A program made the position numbers and the translations under genes. A stretch of DNA of 64,000 nt from Peptococcaceae bacterium UBA7702 (GTDB lineage: Bacteria > Bacillota > Dehalobacteriia > UBA7702). Below, piece after piece: positions 51,928-60,610 of this stretch. Below the pieces are notes generated by a model. It saw nothing but the letters and a program-made list of their open reading frames with translations. It was not told the DNA's origin and made no database searches. The stretch is from the NCBI GenBank assembly GCA_002482535.1, contig DLGE01000008.1, forward strand, positions 68,871-132,870, in the 5' to 3' direction. Each line of letters opens with the position of its first letter. The stretch's first letter is position 1.

Positions 51928-53589
51928 TTGGAATATAACGAATTGATCGCCAGATACTTATATTGGCAAGGAAATGCCGAAGGAACGGTACAAGAAGAAC
52001 TGGAAGCCATTGCCGCCGACGATAAAGAAATCGAGGACCGCTTTTATTGTGATCTTTCTTTCGGCACAGCGGGCATGCGGGGCAGAATGGGTGCGGGTAC
52101 CAACCGGATGAATCACTATATGGTGCGCCGGGCCACCCGAGGGCTGGCCACTTATATCGATAAGCACGGCGGCAAAACCGCCGGCGCGGCCATTGCCTAC
52201 GATACGCGGCATCATTCCGCGGAATATGCCTTGGAGGCGGCGCGAACCCTCTGCGACTGCGGCATCAAGACCTATCTCTTCCGCATCCCTTCGGCGACGC
52301 CGCTGCTTTCCTACGCCTTGCGGCGTTTGGGGTGCGCCGCCGGGATTGTCATCTCGGCGAGCCACAATCCAAAAGAGGATAACGGCTATAAGGTTTACGA
52401 CCAATATGGCTGCCAGATGATTCCGGAAGCCGCCAATGAAGTGGCGGCGTATGTTTGGGAATCTTCTCCCTTCGGTGAGATCATCAGTGAGGAAGCCGCC
52501 AAAGAACAGGGGCTTTTGATCGATCTCGGCGAGGAGATGCAAAAAGAATTCTGCTATGAAACGATGAAACAGTCTCACCCCATCGCCAAAGAGGCGGTGG
52601 CGGCTTTGAAAACAGTGTTTACGCCCCTTCACGGCACCGGTTATGTACCCATCAGCTTTGTTTTGAAGGCCAAGGGGTATCCGGTTTCCATCGTGCCGGA
52701 ACAGGCCGCCCCCGACGGCGGTTTTCCTACGGTGAAAAAGCCCAATCCCGAAGAGCACGACGCTTTGGCCATGGGCATCGCCCAGGCGGAACGGGAAGAC
52801 GCCGATCTTGTCTTGGGTACCGATCCCGACTGCGACCGTGTCGGCGTCGCCGTCAAAACAGAGGAAGGTTATCGCCTGCTCAACGGTAATCAAATCGGCG
52901 CGCTCCTCATCCACTACGTGTTAACCAGAAGAAAAGAAAAATTGAAGAAGAATGCCGTCATCCTGAAATCCATTGTCACCAATGATTTTGGCGCCGCCGT
53001 GGCCAAAACCTTCGGCGTCGAGACTGTGGAAACCCTGACGGGCTTTAAATACATCGGGGAAGCCATGACCGCTTACGAAAAAAGCGGTGAAAAGGACTTT
53101 GTTTTGGGCTATGAAGAGAGCTACGGTTTTCTCATCGGTAAGCATGTCCGAGATAAAGACGCTGTCGTCTCCTCCCTGCTCATCTGTGAAATGGCAGCGT
53201 ATTACAAAGAAAAAGGGTTCGGCCTTTACGATATTTTGGCATCCCTGCACCACCGTTTCGGTTTTTATCTCGATTCCATGGATTCCGTGACCTTCCCCGG
53301 TAGCGCCGGGATGGCCAGGATGAAAGAGATCATGGCGTCTCTGCGGGGAAACGAAACCCTTTTCGGTGCGGAACAAGTCCGTATTGACGACTATATCGAC
53401 GGTCTTTACGGTCTCCCCGGCGCCGATGTACTGAAATACGTTTTTGCCGACGGTTCCTGGGTGGCGGTGCGTCCTTCCGGTACGGAGCCGAAACTGAAAA
53501 TTTATTATTCCGTCCGCGCCAAGAATGAACGGGAAGCTGCGGCGAAAACTATGTCTCTCAGCGATATCATGTTGGAGGCGGTGGAATAA
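51928..53589 (+). CDS. pgcA: Phospho-sugar mutase (alpha-phosphoglucomutase, PgcA type)
   Basis: A 553-residue alpha-D-phosphohexomutase. The catalytic serine loop 'VISASHNPKEDNGYKVY' is near residue 150, the metal loop 'GTDPDCDRVG' near 295, the sugar-binding 'GYEESYGFLIG' near 395 and the phosphate-binding 'RPSGTEPKLKIYY' near the C-terminus. The length fits the PgcA/phosphoglucomutase-phosphomannomutase group. The start is TTG at 51928 with AAAGGGGT upstream. It produces glucose-1-phosphate, the substrate of the next gene product, rfbA, 11 bases downstream. Confidence 0.95.
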   Translation: MEYNELIARYLYWQGNAEGTVQEELEAIAADDKEIEDRFYCDLSFGTAGMRGRMGAGTNRMNHYMVRRATRGLATYIDKHGGKTAGAAIAYDTRHHSAEYALEAARTLCDCGIKTYLFRIPSATPLLSYALRRLGCAAGIVISASHNPKEDNGYKVYDQYGCQMIPEAANEVAAYVWESSPFGEIISEEAAKEQGLLIDLGEEMQKEFCYETMKQSHPIAKEAVAALKTVFTPLHGTGYVPISFVLKAKGYPVSIVPEQAAPDGGFPTVKKPNPEEHDALAMGIAQAEREDADLVLGTDPDCDRVGVAVKTEEGYRLLNGNQIGALLIHYVLTRRKEKLKKNAVILKSIVTNDFGAAVAKTFGVETVETLTGFKYIGEAMTAYEKSGEKDFVLGYEESYGFLIGKHVRDKDAVVSSLLICEMAAYYKEKGFGLYDILASLHHRFGFYLDSMDSVTFPGSAGMARMKEIMASLRGNETLFGAEQVRIDDYIDGLYGLPGADVLKYVFADGSWVAVRPSGTEPKLKIYYSVRAKNEREAAAKTMSLSDIMLEAVE

Positions 53590-53600
53590 AGGAGCGCAAG

Positions 53601-54464
53601 ATGAAAGGAATCGTCCTCTCGGCGGGGAAGGGTACCCGCTTATATCCCATGACAAAGCCATGTTGTAAACCGCTTTTACCGATTTATGACAAGCCGATGA
53701 TCTGTTATCCTTTGGCCACTTTGCTGATGGCGGGGATCACGGAGATTTTGGTGATCGTACCCCCCGGTGGGGAAGGGCCCTTTCGTGAATTGCTGGGGGA
53801 CGGCAGCCGTTACGGCGTTTCCGTTTCCTATCGGGAGCAACCGGTACCCCGAGGCATTGCCGACGCCTTTATGGTCGGTGAGGAATTCATCGGCAGCGAT
53901 GACGTTTGTTTGATTCTCGGCGATAATATCTTTTACGGACCTGCTTTTCGTGACGATTTAAAAAAAGCCGCGTCCCTTCAAGAGGGCGCGACGGTTTTCG
54001 GTTATTATGTGGAGGATCCCCGGCCCTTTGGCGTCGTGGAGATCGGAGAGAACGGCAAAGCCCTTTCCATTGAGGAAAAGCCCGCCAAGCCCAAATCCAA
54101 CTACATCATCCCCGGCCTCTATTTTTACGATCATCGCGTGGTGGAAATCGCCAAAACCGTCACCCCTTCGGCCCGGGGAGAACTGGAAATTACCGCCGTG
54201 AACAACGCCTATCTGGATCGGGGAGCCCTTCGCGTGATCCCCCTGGCAAAAGATTTTGCCTGGTTCGATACGGGAACCGCGGAAAGCATGTATCAGGCCG
54301 CTTCCGCCGTCCGCGCCTACCAAGATGAAACCGGAGAGCAACTGGGTAATTTGGAAGCCATTGCTTATGAACGCGGCCTCATCGACAGAGTAGCTTTGGC
54401 CCGCGCCGCCGCGGAACTTTCCGCCACGGAGTATGGCAAGTATTTACAGTCGCTTTTGGTGTAA
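53601..54464 (+). CDS. rfbA: Glucose-1-phosphate thymidylyltransferase
   Basis: A 287-residue RmlA/RfbA-type nucleotidyltransferase. The nucleotide-binding motif is 'LSAGKGTRLYPMTKPCCKPLLPIYDKPM', and 'VCLILGDNIFYG' and 'FAWFDTGTAESMYQA' match the family. It makes dTDP-glucose from dTTP and glucose-1-phosphate, the first step of dTDP-rhamnose and related sugars. No rmlBCD genes are in the window. The order pgi-pgcA-rfbA forms a short route from glycolysis to a wall-polymer sugar donor. Confidence 0.92.
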   Translation: MKGIVLSAGKGTRLYPMTKPCCKPLLPIYDKPMICYPLATLLMAGITEILVIVPPGGEGPFRELLGDGSRYGVSVSYREQPVPRGIADAFMVGEEFIGSDDVCLILGDNIFYGPAFRDDLKKAASLQEGATVFGYYVEDPRPFGVVEIGENGKALSIEEKPAKPKSNYIIPGLYFYDHRVVEIAKTVTPSARGELEITAVNNAYLDRGALRVIPLAKDFAWFDTGTAESMYQAASAVRAYQDETGEQLGNLEAIAYERGLIDRVALARAAAELSATEYGKYLQSLLV

Positions 54465-54498
54465 AGAAGACCAAGATAGGACAATAAAAATGAAAAGC

Positions 54499-54547
54499 GG
54501 GCGCCCCTTTTTATGGCTGCAAAGGCATAGAAAGGGGCGCCCTTTTT
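54499..54547 (+). terminator. Terminator after rfbA
   Basis: GGGCGCCCCTTT (54499-54510) pairs exactly with AAAGGGGCGCCC (54531-54542), followed by TTTTT. Confidence 0.9.
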
Positions 54548-54553
54548 GCGTAA

Positions 54554-54587
54554 AAAAGAGCGGCAGAGAAAACCCTGCCGCTCTTTT
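54554..54587 (-). terminator. Terminator after ilvN
   Basis: AAAAGAGCGGCAG pairs with CTGCCGCTCTTTT. The minus-strand transcript ends in a T-run. It serves the ilvB-ilvN operon converging on rfbA. Confidence 0.88.
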
Positions 54588-54597
54588 CCATATTTAT

Positions 54598-55080
54598 TTA
54601 GTTGCGATTGATGGCGATTTTGCCGCTGCGTACCACTTCAATGATACCCGTTTCGGCCAAAAGCAGGCAAATCGCGTCGATCTTATCTTCGTCGCCGGTC
54701 ATTTCGATGACCATGGTTTCAGGATGCACATCGACGATTTTGGCGCGGAAGATATTGACGATGTCGATGATATCGGAACGCTGCTCCTGGGGGGCGCTGA
54801 CTTTGATCAGGGCCATTTCCCGGTTGATCGACGGGGTGGAAGTTAAATCTTCCACTTTGACTACTTCCACTAATTTCGCAATTTGGTGATAGATCTGTTT
54901 CAGTTCATCATCGTCGGCCACGTCCACCACGACGCAAATACGGGTTTTATCTTCTTCACCGCAGTTGCCGGCGTTGATTGTATCAATGTTGAATCCTCTT
55001 CTGGCAATGAGTCCCACAACATGGGTGAGCACTCCGGGACGGTCTTCTACGGTAACGGCAAAGGTGTGTTTGCGTTCCAT
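54598..55080 (-). CDS. ilvN: Acetolactate synthase small (regulatory) subunit
   Basis: A 160-residue regulatory subunit: an N-terminal ACT domain ('FAVTVEDRPGVLTHVVGLIARRGFNIDTINAG') and a C-terminal ALS_ss_C region ('HPETMVIEMTGDEDKIDAICLLLAETGIIEVVRSGKIAI'). The length matches IlvH/IlvN of Bacillota. It mediates valine feedback on the catalytic subunit. Its ATG overlaps the ilvB stop (TGATG), so the two subunits are translationally coupled. Confidence 0.95.
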   Translation of the reverse strand: MERKHTFAVTVEDRPGVLTHVVGLIARRGFNIDTINAGNCGEEDKTRICVVVDVADDDELKQIYHQIAKLVEVVKVEDLTSTPSINREMALIKVSAPQEQRSDIIDIVNIFRAKIVDVHPETMVIEMTGDEDKIDAICLLLAETGIIEVVRSGKIAINRN

Positions 55081-56753
55081 CAGAATTCACTCCATTCCAT
55101 CATTTCTTCCAAGGAGGCTCCCGCGGGAACCATGGGGTATACATTTTCATCGGGGGTGACCATCACTTCGACGAGGTAAGGTTCTTTGGCTTTTTGGGCT
55201 TCTCTGAGGGCTGCTTCCAGGTCCTTGCGTTCGGTGACCCGTTGAGCCCCGGCGCCAAAGGCCTCGGCCAGTTTTGCGAAATTGGTATCGATATGAAATT
55301 GTGAATGACTCATATGACCGTTGAAGAACAGTCGCTGCCATTGCTGTACCATGCCGAGACAGCGGTTGTTCAAGACGATGACTTTAATGGGCAAATGATG
55401 TTCCACGGCAGTGGCCATTTCCTGACAGTTCATCAGAAAGCCGCCGTCGCCGATGAAGACCCAAACCTCTTCCTTTTCCCTGCCGATTTGGGCGCCAATG
55501 GCGGCGGGCAGGCCGTAGCCCATGGTACCCAGGCCGCCGGAGGAAAGGAAGGAGCGGGGGATTTTTGATTGATAAAGCAGCGCGCTCCACATCTGGTGCT
55601 GTCCCACGTCGGTAACGACCACCGCTTCGCCTTCGGTCAGTTGGGAAATAGTTTCAATGACCTTTTGCGGTTTGATCTCTTCTCCCTTGGCTTTTCCGTA
55701 GACGATGGGTTTTTCTGCTTTCCATTTTTTCACCGTATCCTGCCACGCTTTGATCTTCGGTTTCTTGACGATCTCCAAAAGCTTTGTCAGAGACCATTGC
55801 AGATCCGCCAAAACACGGGCGTCGATTTTTACGGTTTTGTCGATTTCCACAGGGTCGATTTCAAATTGAACGATTTTGGCGTTTTTGGCAAAATTGTGGA
55901 CATTGCCGGTGACTCGGTCGGCGAAGCGCACGCCGATGCCGATCAGCAGATCGCAATCGCAGACCGCGCGGTTGGCGGGGACGGTGCCGTGCATTCCCAG
56001 CATACCCAGGTGCAACGGTTCATCATTGGGATAGACGCTCACGCCCATTAAGGAGTTGACCACAGGGATGCCGGTTTTTTCCACGAGCTTGCGAAAGAGC
56101 AAGGCGCTGCTTTTGTCGTTGGCGCCGCCCCCCACAAAGAAAACCGGTTTTTTGGCCGCGGCCATGAGTGACGCCGCGGTTTCCACTTCTTTCAGATCAC
56201 CCTCATAGGTGGGATGATACGCTTCCATGGTGATATCTTCTTCAAAATCCGGTTGGATTTCCGCGAGAAACAGGTCTTTGGGCACATCCACCACGACGAC
56301 GCCGGGACGGCCCGTGCGTGCCACGTAAAATGCCTGGCGCAAAACTTTCGCCAGTTCCTCGGGATCACTCACGAGGTAATTATGCTTGGTGATCGGTGTG
56401 GTGATGCCTCTGATATCGGCCTCCTGGAAAGAATCTTTGCCGATGGCGGCCCGGGGTACTTGGCAGGTGATGCAGACCATGGGAATGGAATCAATATTGG
56501 CGGTGGCGATGCCGGTCACCAGGTTGGTGGCGCCGGGGCCGGAGGTGGTGATGCAAACACCAACCTTTCCCGTGGAACGGGCGTAACCGTCGGCGGCGTG
56601 GGCCGCACCCTGCTCATGCCGGGTTAAAATATGCCGGATTCCCGATTCATATAACGCGTCATAGAGAGGGAGGGCCATACCTCCGGGATAGCCAAAAATC
56701 GTGGTGGCACCTTCTCTTTTCAATACTTCAACAACGACTTCTGCACCGGTCAT
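55080..56753 (-). CDS. ilvB: Acetolactate synthase large subunit
   Basis: A 557-residue thiamine-diphosphate enzyme that joins two pyruvates to acetolactate, or pyruvate with 2-ketobutyrate, in branched-chain amino-acid synthesis. The three TPP-family domains are present: the N-terminal 'VFGYPGGMALPLYDAL' and catalytic Glu in 'RHEQGAAHAADGYARSTGK', the central FAD/binding domain, and the C-terminal TPP motif 'GDGGFLMNCQEMATAVEHHLPIKVIVLNN'. A SigA-type promoter precedes it; no T-box or leader peptide was recognised. Confidence 0.96.
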   Translation of the reverse strand: MTGAEVVVEVLKREGATTIFGYPGGMALPLYDALYESGIRHILTRHEQGAAHAADGYARSTGKVGVCITTSGPGATNLVTGIATANIDSIPMVCITCQVPRAAIGKDSFQEADIRGITTPITKHNYLVSDPEELAKVLRQAFYVARTGRPGVVVVDVPKDLFLAEIQPDFEEDITMEAYHPTYEGDLKEVETAASLMAAAKKPVFFVGGGANDKSSALLFRKLVEKTGIPVVNSLMGVSVYPNDEPLHLGMLGMHGTVPANRAVCDCDLLIGIGVRFADRVTGNVHNFAKNAKIVQFEIDPVEIDKTVKIDARVLADLQWSLTKLLEIVKKPKIKAWQDTVKKWKAEKPIVYGKAKGEEIKPQKVIETISQLTEGEAVVVTDVGQHQMWSALLYQSKIPRSFLSSGGLGTMGYGLPAAIGAQIGREKEEVWVFIGDGGFLMNCQEMATAVEHHLPIKVIVLNNRCLGMVQQWQRLFFNGHMSHSQFHIDTNFAKLAEAFGAGAQRVTERKDLEAALREAQKAKEPYLVEVMVTPDENVYPMVPAGASLEEMMEWSEF

Positions 56754-56811
56754 AAAAACCTCCTCCTCTCATGAATTCTATCATACTTACATAATAATGT
56801 ATTAACCCAAA

Positions 56812-56840
56812 GTATAACATAGCGGTAAGAAATATGACAA
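56812..56840 (-). promoter_or_regulatory. SigA-type promoter of ilvB-ilvN
   Basis: On the minus strand TTGTCA, a 17-bp spacer and TTATAC lie about 60 bases before the ilvB start. Confidence 0.7.
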
Positions 56841-56954
56841 GTACTTTTTTAGAATCCGCGTTGTTTTTGTCAGTTTTTTTGATACGGTCATTGCCTGATC
56901 ATGACAATGTTTTTCGTTCTCCCGTCTTATAATGAGAACAAGGGGGGATGGCCA

Positions 56955-57848
56955 ATGACTGTCTGTACCGTCTATGGAGACCTGCTCTTTTTTACTGATT
57001 TTCTCATGGATCTGGCTCTGCTTTTTGCGGTGATGCGCTTTGGCAACTTCAAAACGCGGCTTTTCTTCCCCGTGGCCGCCGCGTCCTTGGGCGGTATGTA
57101 TAGCCTGCTCACCGTCTTACCGGCTTTTGTCTTTTGGCGATCGTGGTATGTGAAGCTGCTATTCTCCCTGCTGATGGTAAAAATCGCCTTCCCGCATCTG
57201 ACGGGAAAGCGTTTTTTTACCGCCTTCGTCTACTTTTATTTGATCGGTTTTGCCATGGCCGGGGCTGTCCTCGCCCTTTCCTGGCTCTTCACCAATGGCG
57301 GCTGGGCTCACGCGGGATTTTCCTATACGGCAATGGGCCTGTCCGGTGCTGTGATCATCGCTTTGGCGTTGTCCCACTGGGGAAAAGTTTACGTAAAGCG
57401 TAACCTCAGAGAAAATGAGGCCACAGAGAAGGTGGTGATCCAGCTTGACGGTAAAAAGGCCAATCTTACAGCGCTTTTCGATACCGGCAACGAGCTCACT
57501 GATCCCGTAACGCGGTTGCCGGTGGTGGTGGTGGAATATGATGCCGTCAAGGAGATCCTGCCAGCCTATTTCCATACGGTTTTTTCCCGTTGCGGCGCCG
57601 ACCATCCCGACCGGGCTCTGCTGCAATTACAAACTTACCCCATCGCTCACCGTCTGCGTTTGATCCCCTTTTCCTCCATTGGCAAAAGCAACGGCATGAT
57701 GCTGGGAATCCGTCCCGATAAACTTTGCTTCCCCGCGCGAAAAAAGAAAGAAGCGGAAGATGTTGTGATCTGTTTTTACCGAGGTACGATGCATATCAGA
57801 GAGAATTGCCGCTGCATCGTGAACCCGGCCATCCTTGACATGATGTAG
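56955..57848 (+). CDS. spoIIGA: Sporulation sigma-E factor-processing protease SpoIIGA
   Basis: A 297-residue SpoIIGA. Five N-terminal membrane helices (about 1-150) are followed by a cytoplasmic aspartic-protease-like domain with the catalytic 'LFDTGNELTDP' (about residue 178). It cleaves pro-SigE during engulfment. The ATG at 56955 is chosen over one at 56901 because AAGGGGGG lies just before it and the protein then begins 'MTVCTVYGDLLFFTDFLMD', the normal SpoIIGA start. The stop is TAG and overlaps the ribosome site of sigE. The reading frame of sigE, beginning 9 bases later, is the same. Confidence 0.93.
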   Translation: MTVCTVYGDLLFFTDFLMDLALLFAVMRFGNFKTRLFFPVAAASLGGMYSLLTVLPAFVFWRSWYVKLLFSLLMVKIAFPHLTGKRFFTAFVYFYLIGFAMAGAVLALSWLFTNGGWAHAGFSYTAMGLSGAVIIALALSHWGKVYVKRNLRENEATEKVVIQLDGKKANLTALFDTGNELTDPVTRLPVVVVEYDAVKEILPAYFHTVFSRCGADHPDRALLQLQTYPIAHRLRLIPFSSIGKSNGMMLGIRPDKLCFPARKKKEAEDVVICFYRGTMHIRENCRCIVNPAILDMM

Positions 57849-57857
57849 GAGGTCATT

Positions 57858-58580
57858 ATGGAAAACAGTGTGTTGGAAAAACTGCGTACGGTGCTCTTGC
57901 AGCACCTCAATCTCAATGAAAACGGAAACAGTGTTTTATACGTTGGCGGCTCCGACGTATTGCCCGCGCCTTTTTCCCCCGAGGAAGAGCGGGAAATGTT
58001 GATGAAAATGGCCCATGCCGACGAAACGGCAAGAGCGGCCCTGATCGAGCACAATTTGCGTCTCGTCGTTTATATCGCCAGGCGTTTTGAGAATACCGGC
58101 GTCTATATTGAGGATCTCGTCTCCATCGGCACCATCGGTCTGATCAAGGCGGTGAATACCTTTGACGTGACAAAAAAGATTAAGCTGGCCACTTATGCTT
58201 CCCGCTGCATCGAAAACGAGATTCTGATGTTTTTAAGGCGTAACGGCAAAACCAAAGGAGAGGTATCTTTTGACGAACCCCTCAATGTCGATTGGGACGG
58301 CAACGAACTGTTGCTGTCCGATATCATGGGCACCGACGCGGATCTCTGTTCCCGGGAACTGGAAGAGGAGGTGGACAAAGCACTGCTGAAAATGGCCATG
58401 GAGAAGCTCACGGACAGGGAACGTACCATTGTGGAGCTGCGCTATGGTCTCACCGCTGACGGGGAGGAAAAAACCCAAAAGGAGGTCGCCGATATTTTGG
58501 GTATTTCCCAATCATACATCTCCCGGCTGGAAAAGCGGATCATCCGCCAGCTGCGCAAAGAAATCCAAAAGACATTATAA
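57858..58580 (+). CDS. sigE: Sporulation sigma factor SigE
   Basis: A 240-residue sigma-70-family factor, the mother-cell regulator SigE. It has the N-terminal pro-sequence (about 1-25), region 2 ('[42 protein letters not shown]') and region 4 ('[46 protein letters not shown]'). The upstream SpoIIGA and the spacing of 9 bases, with TAGGAGGT as ribosome site, are the conserved arrangement of the spoIIG operon. SpoIIID (35570) lies within its known regulon in other spore-formers. Confidence 0.97.
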   Translation: MENSVLEKLRTVLLQHLNLNENGNSVLYVGGSDVLPAPFSPEEEREMLMKMAHADETARAALIEHNLRLVVYIARRFENTGVYIEDLVSIGTIGLIKAVNTFDVTKKIKLATYASRCIENEILMFLRRNGKTKGEVSFDEPLNVDWDGNELLLSDIMGTDADLCSRELEEEVDKALLKMAMEKLTDRERTIVELRYGLTADGEEKTQKEVADILGISQSYISRLEKRIIRQLRKEIQKTL

Positions 58581-58603
58581 AAATAATTTGTGAAAATGTG
58601 AAG

Positions 58604-58632
58604 AACTGCGGTTTTTACCGCGGTTTTTTATT
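58604..58632 (+). terminator. Terminator after sigE
   Basis: A short GCGG/CCGC hairpin with a T-rich loop is followed by GGTTTTTTATTTTT. The stem is short but the T-run is long. Confidence 0.65.
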
Positions 58633-58675
58633 TTTCACGGAAAAGACACAGGAGACTGGTACAATCAGGATTGAT

Positions 58676-58704
58676 TTGCAATCAACGGGGAAAAATGATA
58701 AAAT
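58676..58704 (+). promoter_or_regulatory. SigA-type promoter of the VanY-cdaA-glmM-glmS group
   Basis: TTGCAA, a 17-bp spacer and TAAAAT lie 30 bases before the start chosen for the carboxypeptidase gene. Confidence 0.55.
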
Positions 58705-58734
58705 AACTATTATATGTCTTGGAGAGATCATGGG

Positions 58735-59604
58735 ATGGTAAGAGACCGTTTTGAAGAAAGAAAAACAAAGGGAAAGCACCGTTCTGCCCGGCGCCAAAGG
58801 CAGCGTTTCACGGTGCTGCTGATGGCCGGTGCGGTCACCCTCTGCCTGGCCGGGGCCGCCTTGGCCTACGGGCTTTGGGGCACGAATGACACGCATGACA
58901 CGGATCAGAAAACCGCCACAGCGGCGGGAGATGCACCGGCGTCGTCGGAAACGCAAAACGCCGCCACCGGCGGCGACAACACCGTGGCGGCTGATCCCAG
59001 CAGCGGCTACGGCCAATTGGTGAATCGCAGCCATCCCCTGAAGAATGCGGAAACTTACGAACCCGACGATTTGGTGGAGGTGGCTTACGCATATAACGGC
59101 AACGGTCAGTTGCTGCGGAAAGATGCTGCGGAAGCCATGGAAGCGCTGATCGCCGCCTTTAAGGCGGATTATCCTGATCTGCCGATCTATACGAAAAGCG
59201 GCTATCGCAGCTACGCTTTACAAAATACCTACTATACAAATCAGATCAGCGTATACGGCGATGCCTATGAGGCCGCCACGATTTCCGCGATTCCCGGCAC
59301 CAGCGAACACGAGCTGGGTCTTGCCATGGATTTGACCATTGACGGTTCCCTGACCGCCGGTTTTGAAGAAACCACCCAGGGACAGTGGTTTTTGGCCCAC
59401 TGCAATGATTACGGTTACATCCACCGCTATCCCAAAGGCAGCGAATTGATGACCGGCATCATCTACGAGCCCTGGCACTTCCGCTATGTGGGCAAGGAGA
59501 TCGCCGCCGATATGGCCGCGAAAAACGTGTCCACCCTGGAGGAGTATTACGGCCTCTACCTTGATGCTAAGGATATCGACAATTACGTGCCATTTTTACA
59601 ATGA
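58735..59604 (+). CDS. VanY-like D-alanyl-D-alanine carboxypeptidase (peptidase M15)
   Basis: A 289-residue membrane-anchored M15 peptidase. A basic N-terminus and one membrane helix (about 25-48) lead to a low-complexity linker and the M15B domain (about 105-285). Zinc and catalytic motifs are present: 'SGYRSYALQ', 'PGTSEHELGLAMDLTI' (SxHxxGxAxD) and 'EPWHFRYVG'. It trims D-Ala from peptidoglycan stems. The start at 58735 (GGAG 10 bases upstream) is preferred to an ATG at 58714, which coincides with the -10 region. No vancomycin-resistance genes lie nearby. It precedes cdaA by 35 bases. Confidence 0.9.
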   Translation: MVRDRFEERKTKGKHRSARRQRQRFTVLLMAGAVTLCLAGAALAYGLWGTNDTHDTDQKTATAAGDAPASSETQNAATGGDNTVAADPSSGYGQLVNRSHPLKNAETYEPDDLVEVAYAYNGNGQLLRKDAAEAMEALIAAFKADYPDLPIYTKSGYRSYALQNTYYTNQISVYGDAYEAATISAIPGTSEHELGLAMDLTIDGSLTAGFEETTQGQWFLAHCNDYGYIHRYPKGSELMTGIIYEPWHFRYVGKEIAADMAAKNVSTLEEYYGLYLDAKDIDNYVPFLQ

Positions 59605-59639
59605 TGGATTACCGATGAAAGAGAAGGGGATGCGCGGCG

Positions 59640-60440
59640 ATGTCCACAGTCTTAACGATGCTGGCGAATGCGGCGGATATACTGATTCTTACCTTCGTCA
59701 TCTATAAAATACTGATGCTGCTCAAGGATAACCGGGCGATGCAGTTGATGAAAGGCATCGTCGTTTTGGTGTTGCTTTATTTTGTCAGCGGCTGGCTCCA
59801 TTTGAACGCGGTTCATTTCCTTTTGGAACAGGGCTGGAGTGTTGTGGCCATCGGTATCGTGATCATCTTTCAGCCGGAACTCAGAAGTCTCCTGGAACAC
59901 CTCGGCGGCAAGGGGACTCTTTTAAATTTACAGCCGAAACCGCTGCCCAAGGAACGCATCATCGCCGAAGTAAAGAAGGCTTTGGCCACCGCTGCCGCGG
60001 GCAGAATCGGAATGCTCCTGGTCTTTGAAGGCAAAACAGGCCTTCGGGAATACATCGAAACAGGTACGATGGTGGAAGCCACGGTGAGCCACGAATTACT
60101 ACAAAACCTCTTTTTTAAAAACGCACCCCTCCATGACGGCGCTGTGATCATCCGCAAAAATCGCGCTGCCGCCGCCGGTTGTATTATGCCCCTGACGACG
60201 AATCCCGGGATTGATCCCGCCCTCGGTACCCGGCACCGGGCAGCACTGGGCATTTCCGAAGTTTCCGACAGCCTCGCTTTGGTGGTTTCCGAAGAGACCG
60301 GCCGCATCTCCGCGGCCAGGTTCGGCAAGCTCCAGCGGCGCATCTCTTTGGAAACAGCGGAAGATCTGATGCGAAAGTTTTTCGCCGGAGAGCAGAAGAA
60401 AAAACAAAGACCGATCATCAAAAGGAGGGAGCTGTCATGA
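59640..60440 (+). CDS. cdaA: Diadenylate cyclase CdaA
   Basis: A 266-residue DAC-domain membrane protein. Three N-terminal helices (about 5-75) are followed by the cyclase domain with the catalytic 'DGAVII' (about 160) and 'RHRAALGISE' (about 200) motifs. It makes c-di-AMP from two ATP, a signal for potassium, osmolyte and wall homeostasis. It lies in the conserved cdaA-(cdaR)-glmM-glmS cluster; its stop overlaps the start of a remnant cdaR by ATGA. Confidence 0.96.
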   Translation: MSTVLTMLANAADILILTFVIYKILMLLKDNRAMQLMKGIVVLVLLYFVSGWLHLNAVHFLLEQGWSVVAIGIVIIFQPELRSLLEHLGGKGTLLNLQPKPLPKERIIAEVKKALATAAAGRIGMLLVFEGKTGLREYIETGTMVEATVSHELLQNLFFKNAPLHDGAVIIRKNRAAAAGCIMPLTTNPGIDPALGTRHRAALGISEVSDSLALVVSEETGRISAARFGKLQRRISLETAEDLMRKFFAGEQKKKQRPIIKRRELS

Positions 60441-60556
60441 TGGAGCCATTGAAAAAGTTTTTCCGCAAAGGCAATTTCTTATATTTGCTGATCGCCTTCG
60501 CTTTGGCCGTTTTATTGTGGCTGGCGGTAACGAAACCCTTCCTTTTCCCTTTTTAA
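60437..60556 (+). CDS. Truncated CdaR/YbbR remnant: single-helix microprotein
   Basis: A 39-residue reading frame in the place of cdaR. It starts at ATGA overlapping the cdaA stop with AAGGAGGGAG as ribosome site. It encodes a basic start, one membrane helix ('YLLIAFALAVLLWLAV') and a short tail ('TKPFLFPF'), then TAA. This matches the N-terminal anchor of CdaR. The YbbR repeats that normally follow (about 250-450 residues) are absent, as glmM begins 54 bases later. It could be a minimal CdaA partner or a decaying remnant; the intact start suggests it is still translated. Confidence 0.7.
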   Translation: MMEPLKKFFRKGNFLYLLIAFALAVLLWLAVTKPFLFPF

Positions 60557-60610
60557 ATCTGTAAAATCTAAGATTTCGAATTTCGAAAGAATACAATGGA
60601 GAGAAGAATC

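Noticed and set aside
56754..56900. T-box or leader-peptide attenuator before ilvB
   Set aside because: No T-box sequence, specifier stem or terminator was found, and a good promoter sits only about 60 bases before the start.
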